From positions 434,001-498,000 of the forward strand of contig NZ_SWDE01000001.1 in NCBI RefSeq assembly GCF_013337185.1: DNA of 64,000 bases, in the 5' to 3' direction. Made by a program: the position numbers and the translations under genes. The stretch is from Serratia proteamaculans (GTDB lineage Bacteria; Pseudomonadota; Gammaproteobacteria; Enterobacterales; Enterobacteriaceae). Shown piece after piece: positions 55,300 to 63,908 of the stretch (within the stretch, counting starts at the first letter, position 1; every line of letters starts with the position of its first letter). Under the pieces are notes generated by a model that was not told the origin of the DNA, searched no databases, and saw nothing but the letters and a program-made list of their open reading frames with translations.

Positions 55300-55767
55300 T
55301 TATATCAGAGGAAGTGATGCTGGTGGTGCGCGAGGTTGTGCTTCGGAGTGGGCCACATGGGCGAATAACGGGAAGATATAATGCGCTGGTGGTGCGCGGG
55401 ACAGCAACGAGCCAGACCAGAACAACGGCGAATAGGCCAGGTCCAACAACGGCACATGGATCAGCAGCACGCAGTAACCGCAGGCGCTGTCATCCATCAT
55501 CATCGCCATATTGTGGCTGCCGGTCTGCATGGCCATTGACATGCCCGGCATGCTGGCCTTAGTGCTCGGTGCTGGCGGTGGCGAGTGATGCCTATGTGCC
55601 GACATATCCATACCGCAGTCTGCCATGCTGGCGGTATCAGACTGCCCGACGCGCGCATGCTCCAGCGATCGGGAGATCACCGGGGCAATGAACAACATCA
55701 GGATCGCAAAAATCCCCAGACAGGCAGGGAGACGGCTTCGCGATGTAGCAGTCCTGATTAACGACAC
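55300..55767 (-). CDS. DUF2946 protein, copper-associated
   Basis: This 155-residue protein has an N-terminal hydrophobic segment (LPACLGIFAILMLFIAPVI) and a His/Met-rich middle (MDMSAHRHHS, MPGMSMAM, MMMDDSACGYC) suited to binding copper. It belongs to DUF2946, which recurs beside TonB copper receptors. The start is taken as GTG 55767, with AGGA seven bases upstream; the frame can open as far back as a TTG at 55824, which has no ribosome site. It may deliver or sense periplasmic copper for the receptor. Confidence 0.75.
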   Translation of the reverse strand: MSLIRTATSRSRLPACLGIFAILMLFIAPVISRSLEHARVGQSDTASMADCGMDMSAHRHHSPPPAPSTKASMPGMSMAMQTGSHNMAMMMDDSACGYCVLLIHVPLLDLAYSPLFWSGSLLSRAPPAHYIFPLFAHVAHSEAQPRAPPASLPLI

Positions 55768-55822
55768 ATATATCCTAAAACAGTGCGAAATTAACGGACG
55801 GAATTGTACTGTTTTATGCTGC

Positions 55823-55838
55823 AAATGTTAAAACATTT
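55823..55838. promoter_or_regulatory. Dyad upstream of the DUF2946 gene
   Basis: AAATGTT-AA-AACATTT (55823-55838) is a perfect 7-2-7 inverted repeat about 55 bases before the GTG start. It is a candidate operator for a metal- or stress-responsive regulator. No matching copy was seen before the copper receptor. Confidence 0.4.
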
Positions 55839-56048
55839 TATCCGGAGTTAGCCTATTGATAAAGTGAATTGCCGTTTGTCTCACATTCCCAACTCATTTA
55901 ACCTTTAGGATATATCTTGGCCTCGCCGTGAAATAATACTGGCAGTAAAGGTAGTGTTATATCCAGACTGCTGAATATTCCAGCGTAAATATCATGGACA
56001 GGCTAAAAACATTGGGTAAATCCGTCTGCCGGAGTGCCCAGAAAAACC

Positions 56049-57032
56049 TCAACCTGCCAGTTTTTGCATCTCACCACGCACAATCCCGGTAATAGTCCGG
56101 ATGAATAACGCAGCTATCACCACGCTTGCCAGAGCCAGTAATGAAACAGCTATGGCATCTGCCCAAATTGCCTGAGCAAACGCGGCATAACGTAGGCCGG
56201 CGCCTGCGGCGGCGGATAGCGGAAAACTGACGGCCCACCAGGAGACCCTAAACGGACAGCAGCGTCTGAGGTCACGTAGGCGTGAAAGCAGGATAGCCAG
56301 CAGCAGCAGTGTCAGAGCAAATAATCCTTCTGCGAACAAATCTACATGTCCCACGGTTATCACGTAGGCAGAAAACCCTACAGCAAAAGGGGCCAGCATA
56401 ATTAACAGTGACGGGCTCATGGTCGAAGGCATTGGCTCTTCAAACATCAACCGCGAAAGAATGATTGTAAACAGGGGAATTGCAAAAAATAACCCAACCG
56501 ACAACCCTAACACCATCAATGCATGTGGCGGTTCGGTAAAATGTAATGCAGGGACTGCCAGCGGAATATCCAGCATCCCCACCAATGGCACGATCCAGGC
56601 CGGAACGGCATGAACCCTTTGTTGACGAATACCAACCCAGCGACCGGCCATTAACCACGCAAATACCGTCATGCCTATTGCCCCCAATATCCATAGCGCG
56701 CGAGCCAGGGGCATACTGATTTCGGCCAGTATAGCGGGCAACAGCAATGCGCTAATGAGCGGCGTCCCAAATAGCGCACCGGCGATAGGGTGAGTAAACT
56801 CGGCTTTGACGTGTTCAAATCCTGTCGCCGCTTTAATGGCATAAGCCACAACCAGCAGCACGAATACGATCACCGCAGCACCACTAATTATTTGCGCAAT
56901 CCACAAGGGTGTCCCCCACTGTGTATGAGCCATTCGCCAGGCCTGCCCTAAACCGGCTAATCCCATGACGGAACCAAACAAAGCTACGGGTAACCAGGAC
57001 AACCGGGCAGCGGAAACGGAGATCATATTCAA
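56049..57032 (-). CDS. TDT/SLAC1-family transporter (TehA-like), copy 2
   Basis: This 327-residue inner-membrane protein has about ten helices and is in the SLAC1/TehA family (LPVALFGSVMGLAGLGQAWR start, WWAVSFPLSA near the C-terminus). It is diverged from copy 1 at 51882 but equal in length. It lies nine bases after the carboxymuconolactone-decarboxylase-like gene on the same strand, so the two are probably one operon controlled by the divergent AraC regulator. Confidence 0.85.
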   Translation of the reverse strand: MNMISVSAARLSWLPVALFGSVMGLAGLGQAWRMAHTQWGTPLWIAQIISGAAVIVFVLLVVAYAIKAATGFEHVKAEFTHPIAGALFGTPLISALLLPAILAEISMPLARALWILGAIGMTVFAWLMAGRWVGIRQQRVHAVPAWIVPLVGMLDIPLAVPALHFTEPPHALMVLGLSVGLFFAIPLFTIILSRLMFEEPMPSTMSPSLLIMLAPFAVGFSAYVITVGHVDLFAEGLFALTLLLLAILLSRLRDLRRCCPFRVSWWAVSFPLSAAAGAGLRYAAFAQAIWADAIAVSLLALASVVIAALFIRTITGIVRGEMQKLAG

Positions 57033-57040
57033 GCCTCACC

Positions 57041-57382
57041 TTAGTTTGGCTGTGTTGCAGCCAAAGCATCCATCACACGAGCCGAGTACACCATCGCGGC
57101 CCCCGCGTTCAAAGCCACCGCTACGCCCAGTGCTTCTGCTATCTCTTCTCTGGTTGCGCCGTGTTTCACTGCTTCCGCAGTATGTACCGCGATACAGCCA
57201 TCGCAATGTGTCGTAACCGCGACAGCCAGTGCGATCAGCTCACGAGTTTTGGCATCCAGATGAGAGGTTTTTTTCCCCGCTAGCGATAGCGCCTGATAGC
57301 CAGAAACGGTATCAGGGGCCAGCTTGCCCAATTCGCCGACACGGTTCATCAACTGCTTGCGGTACTCATTCCAATCCAACAT
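57041..57382 (-). CDS. Carboxymuconolactone decarboxylase/AhpD-like protein
   Basis: This 113-residue protein has the AhpD-like helical fold with the redox motif CDGCIAVH (CxxC plus His). Such proteins are alkylhydroperoxidase-like or decarboxylase-like. ATG 57382 follows AAAGGAGAG, giving MLDWNEY; the longer frame to 57412 is less likely. It is divergent from the AraC-family gene and upstream of the TDT transporter. Substrate unknown; peroxide or thiol-linked chemistry is possible. Confidence 0.82.
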   Translation of the reverse strand: MLDWNEYRKQLMNRVGELGKLAPDTVSGYQALSLAGKKTSHLDAKTRELIALAVAVTTHCDGCIAVHTAEAVKHGATREEIAEALGVAVALNAGAAMVYSARVMDALAATQPN

Positions 57383-57510
57383 GGTCTCTCCTTTCTTTGA
57401 TGGGGCGATCATTGCGCAAAGCCAGATCGCATAAAAACCTGTCTAGATAATAGTCTTTGCTCGTGATCTGATGCATGATGTGGAGTCTATATTTTTAGCT
57501 CATTCGTCTC

Positions 57511-58455
57511 ATGGATACTTTAAGTCAACTACTTTCACTTAGCCAAACGCAGGTCAGCTTAGATGTACGCTGCTTGTTGGACGGGGCATTTTCTATCCCA
57601 CATGAGATCATGCGTCCTGGGGAGGCGACTTTCCATTTCCTGCTTTCCGGTAAGTGCCAGTTGCGCCTGGGCAAAGGCCAGACACTGAAGATGAATGCAG
57701 GAGACTTTGTTTTATTGCCCCATGGTTCCGCCCACGAATTACTAAACGTAACCAGGGATGCCCATTCAGTTCGGAAGATAACCCACGATATACGCATACA
57801 AGCAGGCAAGTCTCTACCGATCAAATGCAACCAGGATGCAGCCAACCAGGCTGACGTGGATTTGCTTTGTGGACGATTTATTTTTACTCGTGGTGCAGGG
57901 ACACTGCTGATGCAGTCATTACCCCAAGTACTGCATGTCTGTTTGCGTGACTCTTCCGGGGTGGATCAGTTGGAAGCCTTGATCTCTCTGTTACGCACAG
58001 AAACCGACGATGCTCAGCCTGGTGCTCACTCAATTGTGAATACGCTTGGGCAGGTTCTTCTCATTTTTGCGTTGCGGACTTATAGCCAAGGCATAAATAT
58101 ATCGCCTAACTTACTGGCGTTAGCAGCGGACAGAAGGTTAGGCCCTTCGATTCAGGCCATCCTGGAGTTTCCATCGCAGCCATGGACGATTTCATCGCTC
58201 GGTAAAATGGTTGCTATGTCGCGTGCTACCTATGCCCGGCAGTTTCAGGATAGATCTGGCATGACGGTGGGGGGATTTCTTACCCAAATCAGGATTATGC
58301 GAGCGTGTGAACTGCTGTCTAACACCGCTCTGGGTCAAGCAGATATTGGCGAGGCCGTCGGGTATCAATCCGAAGCGGCCTTCGGTAAAGCATTTCACAA
58401 AATCATGGGACAGACACCGGGCCGGTGGCGGCGGGGGCAACGTATTGGAGCTTAA
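57511..58455 (+). CDS. AraC-family regulator with N-terminal cupin
   Basis: This 314-residue protein has a cupin-type sensor domain (residues about 30-180) and a C-terminal AraC double helix-turn-helix (MVAMSRATYARQFQDRSG and ADIGEAVGYQSEAAFGKAFHKIMGQTP). It matches cupin-AraC proteins often found next to AhpD-like genes. It is divergent from the AhpD-like/TDT pair and likely regulates it. Confidence 0.87.
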   Translation: MDTLSQLLSLSQTQVSLDVRCLLDGAFSIPHEIMRPGEATFHFLLSGKCQLRLGKGQTLKMNAGDFVLLPHGSAHELLNVTRDAHSVRKITHDIRIQAGKSLPIKCNQDAANQADVDLLCGRFIFTRGAGTLLMQSLPQVLHVCLRDSSGVDQLEALISLLRTETDDAQPGAHSIVNTLGQVLLIFALRTYSQGINISPNLLALAADRRLGPSIQAILEFPSQPWTISSLGKMVAMSRATYARQFQDRSGMTVGGFLTQIRIMRACELLSNTALGQADIGEAVGYQSEAAFGKAFHKIMGQTPGRWRRGQRIGA

Positions 58456-58473
58456 TCCATTTAGAATCGGTGA

Positions 58474-59415
58474 TTACGCGGGTTGTTCCCCCAGTGCCTT
58501 TAACCAAACAATGAAGGCGTCAATCTTCGGCCACTGGCGGTCGGAAAGTGTCGATACATAGTAGTGCTGGTCGCATTTGAGCTCCATTTTCGGGAAGGGT
58601 GCGACCAGTTCACCGGAGCTGAGTCGTTTGTGGATCAACCGCTTGCGGCCCATGGCCACGCCAACATGATTGATGGCTGCTGTTACGGCCAGATCGGAAC
58701 GATCAAAACCTATACCCGGAGAGGTATCCAGATTGACATCGAAATGCTGAGCCCAACTGTGCCACTCATCGGTACCGGAATCATAGCTCCAGGCTTGTCG
58801 ATCGTGGAGCAGGGTGCAATGGGAGAGGTTGCCGGGAAAGTTGGCCAGCTCAAATTGACTGGCGTACTCCGGGCTGCATACCGGAATGATCGCTTCATCC
58901 ATCAGGTATTGATAATGAAGCTGCGATGATGGCGTGGCATCGAAGTAAACCGCCAGATCAATGCCGGCGCGTTGGAAGTTCACATATTCGTTACCGGTCA
59001 GAATGGTCAGATTAATGGCGGGGTATCGGCGGGAGAAATCCGCCAACGCCGGCACGATCCAGCACTGGGCAATGGAGGGACGGGAGTAGATCGTTAATGA
59101 ACCTGATAGCGCCTGATTCTTGATATCCAGAATCTCCTGGTTCAGGGTGCCGAGTGAGGATTTTAGCGCCCAAAAAACCCGTTTGCCTTCGGTCGTGAGT
59201 TCCACCTTTCGGTGAGAGCGGACAAACAGCTGGATACCCAGATTGGCCTCAAGCTGGTTAATATTATGGCTGACGGCGCTGGGGCTGACAGAAAGCTCAT
59301 CGGCCGCCATGGCGAAAGACTCATGCCGTGCAGCCACTTCAAAGGTAAATAACCGCGATAACTGCCAGCCATTCAGTGACCGATGCGGCCCCGTTGGCAA
59401 ATGATTTACCGTCAT
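58474..59415 (-). CDS. dsdC: D-serine regulator DsdC
   Basis: This 313-residue LysR protein closely resembles E. coli DsdC: LNGWQLSRLFTFEVAARHESF, VSPSAVSHNINQLE helix-turn-helix, LFVRSHRKVELT, SRPSIAQCW and DRQAWSYDSGTDEWHSW. DsdC activates dsdXA with D-serine as effector. It is divergent from dsdX across 206 bases, the E. coli order. However, no dsdA deaminase follows dsdX here. Confidence 0.92.
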   Translation of the reverse strand: MTVNHLPTGPHRSLNGWQLSRLFTFEVAARHESFAMAADELSVSPSAVSHNINQLEANLGIQLFVRSHRKVELTTEGKRVFWALKSSLGTLNQEILDIKNQALSGSLTIYSRPSIAQCWIVPALADFSRRYPAINLTILTGNEYVNFQRAGIDLAVYFDATPSSQLHYQYLMDEAIIPVCSPEYASQFELANFPGNLSHCTLLHDRQAWSYDSGTDEWHSWAQHFDVNLDTSPGIGFDRSDLAVTAAINHVGVAMGRKRLIHKRLSSGELVAPFPKMELKCDQHYYVSTLSDRQWPKIDAFIVWLKALGEQPA

Positions 59416-59621
59416 AATCCCCCCTGGAAATTTAAAAACGCCTACGATTTACACACCGACTTGATGAGTAAAGTTGACCCATGTCGCTAAATTGCCCCAT
59501 TTTTTGGCATAAGTCACTCGTTTGATTCTGTTTCACTCATGTGAGGGCGGATTTTTATCGTTTGTCACCGATCGTCGTTTTCCTGTCCAATGGCAGTCAG
59601 TTAATGACGGGGGTATGGGCT

Positions 59622-60959
59622 ATGGATTCGCAAGTTTGGGTTGCCGGCACGCTGATCGCCAGTATCGCGATCATCATTGTGACCATCGTGAAGTTTAAGT
59701 TTCACCCATTTTTGGCGTTACTGTTGGCGAGCTTCTTTGTCGGCGGCATGATGGGCATGGGCCCGATTGACATGGTCAATGCCATCGAAAACGGCATCGG
59801 CAGTACGCTAGGTTTTTTGGCTGCGGTTATTGGGCTGGGAACCATTCTGGGCAAGATGATGGAGGTCTCCGGCGCGGCAGAGCGTATTGGCATTGCGTTG
59901 CAACGCTGCCGCTGGTTGTCTGTCGACGTGATTATGGTGTTGGTCGGCTTGGTTTGCGGTATCACGCTGTTTGTTGAAGTAGGCGTAGTTCTGTTGATCC
60001 CATTGGCTTTTTCCATCGCCAGAAAAACCGGGACTTCATTGCTCAAGCTGGCCATTCCTCTGTGTACCGCACTGATGGCGGTGCACTGTGTAGTTCCTCC
60101 TCATCCGGCTGCGTTGTTTGTTACCAACAAGCTGGGAGCCGATGTAGGCACAGTGATTGTTTATGGTCTGTTGGTCGGGCTGACGGCGTCGCTGGTAGGT
60201 GGCCCATTGTTCCTGAAATTGTTGGGTAAACGCTTGCCGTTCAAAGCGGTACCACCTGAGTTCTCCAACCTGGCCGTGCGGGAAGAACATTCACTGCCAT
60301 CACTGGGGGCAACGCTGTTTACGGTTTTGCTGCCGATAGTGCTGATGCTGGTCAAAACGGTCGCTGAGCTGAATCTGAATAAAGAAGGGCACTTGTTTGC
60401 CGCTATGGAGTTTATCGGTAACCCGATCATTGCCATGTTTATTGCAGTATTCGTGGCTTACTACGTTCTCGGGATCCGTCGTCATATGGGGATGAGCGCG
60501 CTGTTGAGCCATACTGAGTCCGGTTTCTCCTCCATCGCCAATATCTTGTTGATCATCGGTGCCGGCGGGGCATTTAACAGTATTTTGAAGACCAGCGGCC
60601 TGGCCGATACCCTGGCGCTGATGCTGTCAAACCTGCATATGCATCCTATCCTGCTAGCCTGGCTGGTCGCACTTATTCTGCATGCCGCCGTGGGTTCCGC
60701 CACCGTAGCCATGATGGGCGCCACGGCGATAGTCGCGCCGATGTTGTCGCTTTATCCCAATGTTAGCCCGGAGATTGTGACCATTGCCATCGGTTCTGGC
60801 GCTATCGGCTGCACCATAGTGACGGATTCACTGTTCTGGTTGGTGAAGCAATATTGTGGGGCGACGCTGAATGAAACCTTCAAGTACTACACTACGGCCA
60901 CCTTTATCGCATCGGTATTGGCGCTGGGCATGACCTTCCTGCTTTCATATATTATTTGA
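59622..60959 (+). CDS. dsdX: D-serine permease DsdX (GntP family)
   Basis: This 445-residue inner-membrane transporter equals E. coli DsdX in length and is nearly colinear with it: HPFLALLLASFFVGGMMGMG, GTILGKMMEVSGAAERIG, CGITLFVEVGVVLLIP and TDSLFWLVKQYCGATLNETF. It imports D-serine with protons. The ATG at 59622 gives the E. coli start (M-x-SQ-x-WV); longer frames are less likely. It is divergent from dsdC and ends at a strong hairpin, with dsdA absent. Gluconate as alternative substrate is unlikely given the DsdC neighbour. Confidence 0.93.
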   Translation: MDSQVWVAGTLIASIAIIIVTIVKFKFHPFLALLLASFFVGGMMGMGPIDMVNAIENGIGSTLGFLAAVIGLGTILGKMMEVSGAAERIGIALQRCRWLSVDVIMVLVGLVCGITLFVEVGVVLLIPLAFSIARKTGTSLLKLAIPLCTALMAVHCVVPPHPAALFVTNKLGADVGTVIVYGLLVGLTASLVGGPLFLKLLGKRLPFKAVPPEFSNLAVREEHSLPSLGATLFTVLLPIVLMLVKTVAELNLNKEGHLFAAMEFIGNPIIAMFIAVFVAYYVLGIRRHMGMSALLSHTESGFSSIANILLIIGAGGAFNSILKTSGLADTLALMLSNLHMHPILLAWLVALILHAAVGSATVAMMGATAIVAPMLSLYPNVSPEIVTIAIGSGAIGCTIVTDSLFWLVKQYCGATLNETFKYYTTATFIASVLALGMTFLLSYII

Positions 60960-60968
60960 GGATATCGT

Positions 60969-61007
60969 CGGCAATCGTCATCAGGCACTATCCTGCGACG
61001 ATTGCCG
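60969..61007. terminator. Bidirectional terminator after dsdX
   Basis: CGGCAATCGTC at 60969-60979 pairs perfectly with GACGATTGCCG at 60997-61007 around a 17-base loop, followed by TTATT. It separates dsdX from the convergent FAD oxidoreductase gene. Confidence 0.75.
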
Positions 61008-61010
61008 TTA

Positions 61011-62066
61011 TTAAGGTTGTTTTTGATCAGCAGTGAAGCGTGCAGGACGATAAATTGCAGGTATTTCCGGGTTATTACCGCTGATCAGCTCTTCACTGAC
61101 CATTCGGCCCAGGGTAGCCGCACAGGTTACCGCCGGATGCATGACGGCAACATAAACGCCAGGCATCTCCTCGATAAATCCGATGACCGGACATCCATCT
61201 TCCGGCACTGGGCGCTGTCCCACCGATTGACTCAGTAAGTGCAGCGAAGCTGCGCCGTTCAATCCTGTCTTCATCGCTGCCAGTGTCTCAGCGGCGACAT
61301 TATCGGTACTGCCCGATAGTGGATAGTCTTCCGCAGCCAGGATATCACCGTTACGGGCATGCCGGGCTTCTACATCATGACCAGAAATCAAGGTGTTAAT
61401 TAAATGTTTTTCGGAGCTGAACCGTAACAAAATTGCCGGCGAGGCCAGGATCGGCAACGGGATCCCAAGGGTATCAAGTAGGGGAGTTATACCCGTTCCA
61501 CAGGCCAGGATGACCCTATCCGCATTTAATTCGCCTTCCGGGGTTTGGATGCCGGTAACCTGGTTTCCATTTCGGAGAAAGCCGATGACTGCCGTTTGAC
61601 TTTTCAGCGTAGCCCCCAGGCTACAGGCCTTTTCCAGCAGGGCGTATGTGGCATCTATTGGGTCGACAGCACCATCATAAACCGCATAATATGCACGCTG
61701 TGGCGGGTTGTTAAACGCGGGTTCAAGCTGGGATATCTCGGGTTCTCGAAGCAGGTTTTCATCAGGCTGACTTTCCAGCGATTCATCGTCATAACTCAGT
61801 GCACCAGTCCAGTTCACCCAAAGCTCCGGGATTTCTTTTTCCAGTCGCTGCCAATCTGCCACCGATGCGCGGCGAAGAAATGCATCTGGTGCGTCATCAC
61901 TGACTGTCGTGTGGATCCAGCCAAAAGAGCTGCTGGTAGCGCCAGAAGCGGGTTGGTCTTTATCGATGATCGTCACTTTTATGCCGCGACTTGCCAAATG
62001 ATAGGCTATTGATGCACCCATAATCCCCGCACCAATAACAATCATATGTTTCTCAGTGGTACACAT
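61011..62066 (-). CDS. FAD-dependent D-amino-acid/amine oxidoreductase (DAO family)
   Basis: This 351-residue flavoprotein has the N-terminal Rossmann FAD motif VIGAGIMGASIAYHLASRG and an Asp after strand two (TIIDKDQP). The DAO-family substrate region and C-terminal GxxPxxGF-like segment (EDGCPVIGFIEEMPGVYVAV) follow. It could deaminate D-amino acids or sarcosine-like amines. It is convergent with dsdX, in the place where other genomes have dsdA, so it may be the local D-serine-degrading enzyme; this is inference. There is no signal peptide. Confidence 0.85.
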   Translation of the reverse strand: MCTTEKHMIVIGAGIMGASIAYHLASRGIKVTIIDKDQPASGATSSSFGWIHTTVSDDAPDAFLRRASVADWQRLEKEIPELWVNWTGALSYDDESLESQPDENLLREPEISQLEPAFNNPPQRAYYAVYDGAVDPIDATYALLEKACSLGATLKSQTAVIGFLRNGNQVTGIQTPEGELNADRVILACGTGITPLLDTLGIPLPILASPAILLRFSSEKHLINTLISGHDVEARHARNGDILAAEDYPLSGSTDNVAAETLAAMKTGLNGAASLHLLSQSVGQRPVPEDGCPVIGFIEEMPGVYVAVMHPAVTCAATLGRMVSEELISGNNPEIPAIYRPARFTADQKQP

Positions 62067-62227
62067 ACGGAGTTCCTTGTGTGAAAACTGGCCTGACTAT
62101 CCCATAAATGGCCAAAGCGTGCAGAGGTATTTTGGGTCGGAGTTTACGTATAGCCATAACTGGTCGAAGACCTGGCAGTATTCTTACTATTCCACAGGTT
62201 GCGGATGTATTTTGCCGTTTTATTCAC

Positions 62228-63418
62228 TCAGAATTGATAGCTGTAGTTCACATTGAGAAAGTAAAGGGCAGGAGAGTCGTAACTGCCTTTCACCGGTTGC
62301 GACGAAACATGGGAAGAGTCCATAGTAAGGTATTCAAAGGCGGCACCAATGTTGCTGGCGGAAGTGAGCTGATATTGCGCACCGACCCCAAAACGCCAAG
62401 CCGCACCGGAAGGCATGGTCATAGAGGTGTCATTTTGTGAACGGTAGAAGCTGCTGTCATACGCCACCCCGGTATTCAACCGCCATCTGTCATCCGGCCG
62501 GAACTGAAGGCCCAATGCCGTATGCCAGGTATCGCGCAGACGGTTATCACGGGGTATTTCAGAACCGGCCACTGACACTTGATTAGTGCCATAAGCACTC
62601 CAGTCTTGCCAGCCGAGGTCACCCATAACAGACCAGCGAACATTAATATCATGCACCACACTCAGCATGAGTTGTGCTGGCGTATTGACCTGTGCGGAAA
62701 TAGGGAGGTTATATGTCCTGTTGGGAAGTTGAGGAAAACGTGCCGTACCATCAATATTGAAATGATAGTCGGTTTTGCTGGCATAGTTCAAACCAACCCG
62801 TGTGTTCTTCGTTGCATCGAACAGCAGACCAGTGCGAAAGTTCAATGCCCAATCGTGATCTGTCTGTTTTTCATCCCATCCGCCTACGTTGCGTGTTAAG
62901 GAAAGGAAGCCGTAATTAATACCGAGCCCTACGCCCCATGACAGTCTGTCATTTATCTTCCAGGCCAGCGCTGGGCTTATCGTCAATGCCAATAAGGTGC
63001 TGTCTTTGATAAGCCGGTCGCCGGCCCAGTCGCCAAAACCAAGCCCCAGGCCGTAGTTACCATAAACCCCGACCCCTGCAGACAGGTCATCGTTCAGGCG
63101 CTGGTGATAAAAAAGACTGGCGGCGGGAAACCAACCGAGGGTGTTACCCGGGCTAGGCCCCTGCAGTGTGGCATCGTTGTCGAGGCGGTAGGGAGTGTCA
63201 CCATACAACGTCTGCAGGCCGCCGGTGAGCATTCTGTCGGGCAACCGCGTCATGCCCGCAGGATTCGTTACCAGAGTGGAGGCATCCTGCGCTCGAGCGG
63301 CCTGTCCAGCACCTGCAAGTCCGGTATCCTCGGTTGCGATCTCATAAAGGTAAAGTCCACTTGCATGTGATGTAACTGAAAATAGGACACACGAAATCAA
63401 TGCTACTCTGAACTGCAT
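62228..63418 (-). CDS. FadL/OmpP1-family outer-membrane transporter
   Basis: This 396-residue protein has a signal peptide (ending TSHAS) and the FadL start of GLAGAGQAARAQDAST, with the conserved VTNPAGMTRL motif, then a beta-barrel ending in NVNYSYQF. FadL proteins import long-chain fatty acids or hydrophobic aromatics. ATG 63418 follows GGAGG; the longer frame to 63493 is not supported. It is monocistronic; an exported protein begins divergently at 63909. Confidence 0.87.
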   Translation of the reverse strand: MQFRVALISCVLFSVTSHASGLYLYEIATEDTGLAGAGQAARAQDASTLVTNPAGMTRLPDRMLTGGLQTLYGDTPYRLDNDATLQGPSPGNTLGWFPAASLFYHQRLNDDLSAGVGVYGNYGLGLGFGDWAGDRLIKDSTLLALTISPALAWKINDRLSWGVGLGINYGFLSLTRNVGGWDEKQTDHDWALNFRTGLLFDATKNTRVGLNYASKTDYHFNIDGTARFPQLPNRTYNLPISAQVNTPAQLMLSVVHDINVRWSVMGDLGWQDWSAYGTNQVSVAGSEIPRDNRLRDTWHTALGLQFRPDDRWRLNTGVAYDSSFYRSQNDTSMTMPSGAAWRFGVGAQYQLTSASNIGAAFEYLTMDSSHVSSQPVKGSYDSPALYFLNVNYSYQF

Positions 63419-63908
63419 ATTGCCTCCGGAGAAACATGCATGGCAGGTTAAAGGGCGGGTTTTTATGATGAAATGGCAACTGTTTATAAACATAGCAAAA
63501 CACTGAAGCTCGACAAGTTTAAGTGACGACGAGCATGCATCACAGATCCTGGATATAAGGCACTAAAACACGGAAGATAAAGTAATAAAAATCCTATAAA
63601 ACCATGTATTTAATCAATGTAAAAAGTCAAACTCCTGATTTATTGGATGCACAAAAACCAATTTAAAATAACTATCTCTTCATCGGAAAGGCTGTGACTG
63701 GATTTGAATGATTTTTTTTCTTAAAAAGAATGCAGCGTGGTCGTTATTATCTATACTGAAAAGGTTTTGTTTTTCATGTTCCTAATGATGGGTAATGTGA
63801 AACGCTCATCTAAAATGCAATATCTCCCAGTAGGTTACGATCTTATATCTTCCATTATCTGTTCAAATCAATGTATTCAACCTATAACAGTTCTGCCTAA
63901 GGATATAC
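63419..63908. promoter_or_regulatory. 490-base AT-rich divergent gap
   Basis: This gap separates the FadL-type gene from the partial exported-protein gene and holds promoters for both. It is much more AT-rich than its neighbours. A short frame at 63737-63928 is not convincing. I see no tRNA, repeat or strong hairpin. Confidence 0.4.
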
